Positions 58,806 through 64,000 of a DNA stretch of 64,000 bases are shown here, one piece after another (position 1 is the first letter of the stretch; each line of letters begins with the position of its first letter). The position numbers were made by a program, and so were the translations under genes. Source of the stretch: Adiantum capillus-veneris. Taxonomy: Eukaryota; Streptophyta; Polypodiopsida; Polypodiales; Pteridaceae. The notes below the pieces were generated by a model. That model saw only the letters and a list, made by a program, of their open reading frames with translations. It did no database searches and was not told where the DNA came from. The DNA is taken from the NCBI GenBank assembly GCA_014529385.2, contig CM043944.1:82202384-82266383 (forward strand), given 5' to 3'.

Positions 58806-59169
58806 CAATTTAATCACAGTTGTCCTCGAGATGAAGCCTTAGTCATTAGTCCATCTTTCTTAGCAGGTAGAGAATCCCTTTTTACCCTACGAAATATTTA
58901 CAAGATGGATGACTTATCCATCTAGTGCTTGGGAAACATAGCTACCGCAAGCATGTCTACTCTTTAGTCCATTTCATTCTCCCAAGTAGAGTGACAAATT
59001 CTACTTGGTGTTTGAGAGACGTCGTCATCACAAACATGATTCTAAGCATGCATACTATTTAAATTTGTGCATAATAAAGAGAAAACTAGTCTTAAAAGAC
59101 AAAAACATTGGTCATTTAAAAGAAATTGTACATTTTCTTACTCTACTATAGCATTGTAAGCATTGACAA

Positions 59170-59830
59170 GGTTCATACTAACCTTAAGTTGTATTACTTG
59201 CATCCATCTAGAATCTTCAAAAGGATAATTTTTGAACTTAATAAGATATCATCGGATAATCTTACCATGTCGTAGTACCTTGTTTTCATGCCAAAGGATA
59301 GCTTCGGGTTGTAGCACCTTTTCAAGTGGTCTTTGATATCGGGAGGGTCTTCAATAATTGGTTCACTTGGTGGATCTCAAGTGGTCTTTGATATCGGGAG
59401 GGTCTTCAATAATTGGTTCACTTGGTGGATCTCCTTTGTAAGGCTTAAGTAGGCTCACATGAAAAGCATTCTGTATGAGCCAGTGGTTGGGAACCTTGAG
59501 TTGATAAGCTATCTCATTGATGGGCTTCAAGATTTTGAAAGGAACATAGCATCTTTTTGCTAGCTGAGCATTATACTTTTGATGGCCCGTAGGATTTTTG
59601 ATGGTCGCTTGCCTCAATCGATCCTTGGGAAACTTAAGTAAGACTCAATAATTTTCTTTAAATGTTAAGGCCCTTCTGCGCTTGTCACAGCAGGAGCTTT
59701 TTGACTTTGTTGAGAGATAGATATAGCCTCCTTAATCTTTTGAAAAGATTCTTGTAGGGCACGGCTATACTCATCGGCAGCCAAGTAGCAAGGTATTTTT
59801 AGGTCTTCTCTCAATTATTTCAGAAGGTGC
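59170..59830 (-). pseudogene. E3 integrase C-terminus and chromodomain
   Basis: The chromodomain near 59170-59300 reads VLRHGKIIR, a stop, then YLIKFKNYPFEDSRWMQ. The C-terminal integrase part (59363-59617) has NHWLIQNAFHVSLLKPYKGD. A 55-bp duplication lies between them. Confidence 0.8.
59322..59431. repeat. 55-bp tandem duplication in E3
   Basis: Two identical units beginning tcaagtggtctttgatatcg at 59322 and 59377. 55 is not a multiple of three, so it shifts the frame between integrase and chromodomain. Confidence 0.92.
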
Positions 59831-60407
59831 TTTTCCCATAGAAGTATGTACAATATTATTGTAGGCATACTCTACAAGACGTAAGTACTTTTTCCATTGT
59901 AAGAATTGATCTACTTTGATAACATAAGTCTTTAGTAGATCGAGTATCGTAAGATTGGCTATCTCACTTTGGCCATTCGTTTATGGGTGATAAGTCAAAG
60001 AGAAATCCAATCTTGTTCCAAGATTTTCAAAGAGATCACCTTTCCAAAAATCACTAGTCATTAGGATCTCTATTCGACATGATGGATGTTGGCAATCCAT
60101 GGTGTTTGAAAATATATGATATGAAGAGAGTTGCCATTTGGTGTGCCTTAATAGTCTTTTCTCCAGGAATAAAGTGTGCTTGCTTTAAACTTGTTGACTG
60201 TTGTCCATATTTCTGTATTCCCATGGATAGACTTGGGTAATCCAAAGCTAAATACATGGATATTCTTCCATGGTGAATTTGGAATAGGCAATGGTTGGAG
60301 TAATCCTGGTTTCTTCTCTCTATCATACTTGGTCTTTTGGCATACCATACATTTTGAAACATTTTCTTCTATGTCCAATTTCATGGTAGGCCAATAGAAA
60401 TACGTCT
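59831..60407 (-). pseudogene. E3 integrase core
   Basis: Frames from 60384 and 60362 show VSKCMVCQKTKYDREKKPGL and, later, HGLPTSIMSNRDPND (second Asp region). It parallels E2 at 47300-47830. Frame changes break it. Confidence 0.78.
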
Positions 60408-61200
60408 CTACTCCTTGAGAGTAAGTTGAATGCCTCTATGCCCTACATAGGGAGGAGCATGGGATTCATACATGACTTTCTCACAAAGGGAGTGGGTAAC
60501 ACATAGCCTATTTCCGTGGAGAAGATAACCATCCTGCAAGGTGAGTGTTTCCTCCTTTTTCCCCAAAGCAAGGAATGGCATTATGTCTCTATAGTCAAGG
60601 TCAGTAGCATACTCATCTATCATAAAAGATAGATCATTGTGAGTAGCTATAGACACCACATTAACTTTTGGTCGTTGTGAAAGTGCATCGGCCACTTGAT
60701 TGTGCTTACCAGCAATGTGAGCAATATGGAAATTAAATTGCGAAAGAAAATTTTCCCACCTCATTTGTTTGTCAGAAAGCTTGGTTTGTGTCATGAAATA
60801 CTTGAGACTTTGCTGGTTGGCTCATAGAATAAATGGAGTCCCCAATAAATAGTGTTTCCATGTGTCTAGGGCATGTAGAAAAGCTAAAAGCTCTTTCTCA
60901 TAAATGCTCAAGACTCGTTCATCGATATTGAGCCTTCAGCTTTCATATGCTATGGCATGCCCTTCTTGAAGCAAACTGCTCCAACGCAATAACCACAAGC
61001 AACACATTGGACCTCAAATAGCTTTGAGAGATCCGGAAGCATGAGGACTGGTTGGGAGGTACGTTTCTCCTTTAGCTTGTCAAAAGCATTTCTCTCCTTA
61101 GCAGTCCATAGATATTAAATGTTCTTCTTAGTTAAGTCATGTAGTGGTCCTGCTATTTGAGAGAATTTTGCTATGAAGCGTCTATAGTATGTGCACATAC
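60408..61200 (-). pseudogene. E3 RNase H and end of reverse transcriptase region
   Basis: The 128-codon frame reads MTQTKLSDKQMRWENFLSQF, then HIAHIAGKHNQVADALSQRP, and continues into the integrase zinc domain (YESHAPPYVGHRGIQ). Upstream, worn sequence matches E2 to the point MCAYYRRF, where the X2 element LTR starts at 61201. The rest of E3 lies beyond that insertion, outside the window. Confidence 0.82.
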
Positions 61201-63277
61201 TGAGTGGCACAAAATGGTAACCATCTTTTTGCAACATTTGTCAGCCTACTCAACGTCCTCTTCCTCATATGTGTATATATTTTTCTACGCTATTAAGTTA
61301 TCTAGAGTAAATTCCCCCTCTTCGTTTAACCTTTGTGGCGATACATACATTATACTCTTCCCAAAAATGTCACTTTAGTCATATATTTAAATTACCACCC
61401 TTTTCTTTTTTGCTTTGTAAATAGAATAAGCATACAATAACCAACTATATACGCCCAAACTTTCTTACCTCTTGTGAATTAGTAGTAGAAAAATAATATA
61501 TCCATCTTCCACCCCATATAGATAAATTCCCATGGAAATCAACTCTCCACTTGTCTTTACCAAAGATTATGGTCCCTCTCTACAAGTCTTCTATGCCCCC
61601 TACATAGGTGGCCCAATATCTCTTAAGAATATACATATAGTTTCTCTCCTTTCAAAAAAGACTCCAATTGTATATTCTTTTCACAAGAAAATAATATTGG
61701 GCCCTCCTCTATTTGTTTAAGCATCATAGCCTTTTGAAAAAGCATGATTCCCCTTGGATGCATACAAGCAAAGGGCCCATACAAGAAGACTTGGAAGCAA
61801 AAGGTTCCCTAGCTTAGTGTGGACCTTCCAAACCGAATTCCTTGGTGCATGGGCATGAAGAATAGTCCAAATTCATATCAAACATGTTGAGAAGGTCAAT
61901 TTTGCCTTTTGAAGCATGTCATTCCGAGCTACAGGTAAAAAGTTATGGTCAAAATAGTGTAAATCTGTCAAATTTGCAGCAAAAGGGAACTGTAAATCAA
62001 GTAAATCAAGAGGGTGAGATCTTATTTTTCCCCTACTCATCTTCTAGAAGAGCAATGAGTGTTCAAGGTCACTTGCATGTGATGGGACCAACCTAAAGAT
62101 GCTTTCTAAATGCTAAGACAGACAAGTTGAGATACCCCGCAGGAGCCACCCGTAGGGCCTCATGGTGGGGCCCACCTACATTATGCACCCCTATGGAGCC
62201 TTCACGGTCTAAAATGATATTTTTGGTGAATAAATAGTCCCTTTTATGTCCAATATTCAATGAGTGGTCAAAGGACACTTAATTAGGTCTAATCACTTAC
62301 TCTAATTAAGTGTAGCATAATCCCACTCCTACACAACTATAAATAGCCCCCCTTGGAGAGACTCAAGAACACACACCTATATTTTCAACTTCATGTTGTT
62401 TCTTGATCAATAGTAGAGAAAACCCCAACTCTCCCCCTTTCACATCCTCCCTCCTAACCCTTCTCTTTGGAGGAAGTACAACTCTATTCTCCACTCTTTC
62501 CATTCTACAATCTCTTACTCCATCAACCCAATAAATCATTTGTAGCACCTCAATAACTTGTAAATACATCATGATCTCTCTCATGGTTATGTTAATGATC
62601 ATGAAATCATCTTCAAAACTTTCAAGTGTCGCAATTCGTGATGGTTAGCCAACGTCTGTCCTCCCCTTAAAAGGTGTGCGAGAAATCAAGTAAGTGTTTT
62701 ATTCTCAATTTACCATTGGTTTGTTTCTCCACACTTATTCAATTGGTCTAAAGAAATTTCTCACTCCAACTCTCTTTTGCTTCATTACATATGCATGTGG
62801 CTACCTCTCATGGTGATTTTATTTGTGTCACGGCATTGCATAGATGGAGATGAGCTCTCTATGCAAAGTGTGTTAGTTTTATGTAAGTGATTCTCTTGTG
62901 TGTTTGAGAGGCAAGTCTTGTGAGCATGATTTTTTGATGAGTGCTTGAGAGAGGAAGAGTTTGGATGTATTATGGGTATTCTTATGGGGAGAAGGTGAAT
63001 GCTATTCCACAAATTGCATATTTCATTTTGATGCACGGCATTGGGTTGCATAATCGTTGATGGTGTTCAAGTGTCCAAAGTGTATATAGAGTAAGGGGGT
63101 TTTCAAAGTGTGTTGCTTGAGTGGGTGAGTGCAAGTGTTATTTTTTATTTGGTTTCCTTCTCCACTCCCAAAAGAAGGTGGTGCCCCAAGTAGTGTGCGT
63201 ACCTCTTTACGAACATTTTGTGAGGGTAGGCCCATTGGTTTGGGTTTAGAGGTCCCATTTCAAAAAGCTCGCCCTCA
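61201..63277 (+). repeat. X2 5' LTR
   Basis: About 2.08 kb, TGAGTGGCAC to GCTCGCCCTCA. Its left border is set by the loss of match to E2/E3, its right by the primer site. The sequence is clearly diverged from the LTRs at 19261 and 53922, but end type, TATA position and primer site are shared. Short frames inside it have no domains. Confidence 0.8.
62338..62346 (+). promoter_or_regulatory. TATA box in the X2 LTR
   Basis: TATAAATAG followed by CCCCCC. A transcript would start roughly 30 bp downstream, placing about 900 bp of R-U5 before the primer site. Confidence 0.7.
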
Positions 63278-63282
63278 TAAAG

Positions 63283-63300
63283 TGGTGCCCCCACTGAGGA
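63283..63300 (+). promoter_or_regulatory. X2 primer-binding site
   Basis: TGGTGCCCCCACTGAGGA, five bases after the LTR end, identical to that at 56317. Confidence 0.82.
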
Positions 63301-63331
63301 ACATATTTCCAAGTTACCTTCAAAATTTTTA

Positions 63332-63547
63332 GTGATGAACAATGGAGTTCCCATCTATCCATTTCATTTTACACAACACATTAGAGTAAATGTTCACATA
63401 GATAGAAAAGCCTTTTTCCAACAACGCATTGTTTTTATGTTTGGTGCAGAAAGACTTAGAGAAATACTGGCATCACCCAATCCAATTATACTTCGAATCA
63501 TCAATTATAAAACTTCTTTTGATATTCACGTTTTCATTTTGTTTTAA
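63332..63547 (+). CDS. Small leader ORF, type A
   Basis: 71 residues: YPFHFTQHIRVNVHIDRKAF, then FQQRIVFMFGAERLREILAS, PNPIILRIINY and a C-terminal FDIHVFILF. It starts 31 nt after the primer site. It is homologous to the frames at 56624 and 32558 and more distantly to type B 84 nt downstream. The frame is open and the start codon context is conserved with the copies. Function unknown. Confidence 0.82.
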   Translation: MMNNGVPIYPFHFTQHIRVNVHIDRKAFFQQRIVFMFGAERLREILASPNPIILRIINYKTSFDIHVFILF

Positions 63548-63630
63548 ATACAGGAACAAGGAGTGGTGAAGGGGTGCTCAAGGGCCATATGAAGGAACGA
63601 GGTCTTCAAACCAACAACGAGGAGTAGCAC

Positions 63631-63843
63631 ATGAATCACGATCAAAACAATGAACCTTTTAGGCCTATTGCTCGGCAATCCATTCATATAATCATTGCAA
63701 CTAAGTTTAGGTTTCAATCTATCATAAGGAGGATATTTGGATCCACTCGCCTCAATGAAATCAATGCTTCAATTAATCCATTTATTCTACCTATGATAAA
63801 GTACGAATCAACAATGGATGTGTACATCTTCATTGAAATGTAA
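63631..63843 (+). CDS. Small leader ORF, type B
   Basis: 70 residues: EPFRPIARQSIHIIIATKFR, then QSIIRRIFGSTRLNEINASI, NPFILPMIKY and a C-terminal DVYIFIEM. It matches 56390-56620 and shares the G-x-x-R-L-x-E-I-x-A-S-x-N-P-x-I-L core with type A. It ends 90 nt before gag. Function unknown. Confidence 0.82.
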   Translation: MNHDQNNEPFRPIARQSIHIIIATKFRFQSIIRRIFGSTRLNEINASINPFILPMIKYESTMDVYIFIEM

Positions 63844-63933
63844 TCAGATTTATAGTGTCAATAATCTTGTGCGGCCCGTAAGAGAAAAAGTTTCTTTTAA
63901 AAAAAAAAAGAGATTTCAAAAAGTCTAAAAAAA

Positions 63934-64000
63934 ATGTCAAGTTCTTTTCCCACGTTCTATGCAAGAAGTGGGGAAGATGCGCAAGAGTTTCTTGACAACT
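63934..64000 (+). CDS. X2 gag, 5' end only
   Basis: ATG at 63934 after an A-rich stretch opens MSSSFPTFYARSGEDAQEFL, which lines up with the E1 gag start at 32465 (S-F-P-x-F and a shared F-L-D-N). The frame runs off the window. This fixes the two small ORFs as leader genes of an element with gag. Confidence 0.7.
   Translation, partial: MSSSFPTFYARSGEDAQEFLDN

Larger units (their letters stand above)
61201..64000 (+). mobile_element. X2: second family X-like element, 5' part
   Basis: Inserted in E3 exactly after cacatac. LTR, TATA box, primer site, small ORFs A and B and the start of gag are all present and open. The right end is outside the window, so the target duplication cannot be seen. 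It is the most intact gypsy-type element of the window as far as it is visible. Confidence 0.85.

Overview
The window looks like a stretch of nuclear heterochromatin from a land plant with a large, repeat-rich genome. I see no convincing host gene. Almost every coding trace belongs to transposable elements: Ty3/gypsy elements of at least three lineages, one Ty1/copia element, three LINE remnants and a CACTA (En/Spm) transposase remnant. Long (AG)n, (AC)n and (GT)n microsatellites and diverged tandem repeats fill much of the rest. There are no bacterial-type operons, CRISPR arrays or rRNA genes. The species cannot be named from this; the mix suits a seed-free vascular plant, a conifer or another large plant genome.

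Layout. (1) 1-2046: a 152-bp tandem repeat, then an LTR-like fragment. (2) 2047 to about 10900, minus strand: element E0, a gag-protease retroelement with no recognisable reverse transcriptase. It has a tRNA-Asp-type primer site and, between primer site and gag, a 1.8-kb array of 20-bp palindromes about 283 bp apart. (3) About 10900-13250: remnant of another LTR element with an initiator-Met-type primer site. (4) About 13600-17590, plus strand: 5' LTR and gag of a chromovirus-like gypsy element, cut off after gag. (5) 17590-35178, minus strand: element E1, a Tat-like gypsy element with two RNase H domains. Its 3' LTR carries a 763-bp inverted-repeat insertion and a 2.67-kb solo LTR, and a copia element (23227-28478) sits between its RNase H and integrase regions. 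(6) 35179 to about 41100, minus strand: three LINE remnants, two of them ending in (TC)n tails. (7) 42343-44250, minus: CACTA transposase remnant. (8) 44659-53921, minus: chromovirus E2 with both LTRs. Its 5' LTR also borders the 3' end of a second internal region (E4), giving a tandem LTR-internal-LTR-internal array. (9) 53918-57065: a deleted 'family X' LTR element inserted in E4. (10) About 57414-61200, minus: a third chromovirus copy (E3). (11) 61201 to the window end: a second family X element (X2), inserted in E3, with LTR, TATA box, primer site, two small leader ORFs and the start of gag.

Most interesting signals. First, a family of roughly 70-residue proteins is encoded between the primer-binding site and gag in family X and in E1. 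There are five copies, of two mutually homologous types (A and B); the order is A-B in one element and B-A in another, and in two elements the last small ORF lies about 90 nt before gag. I do not recognise this protein. Second, the palindrome array in the leader of E0 shows a higher-order trimer period of about 842 bp. Paralogous uninterrupted copies within the window (34.7 kb, 33.9 kb, 47.2 kb) prove three of the insertions by direct comparison. All percentages, boundaries and lineage calls are by eye.
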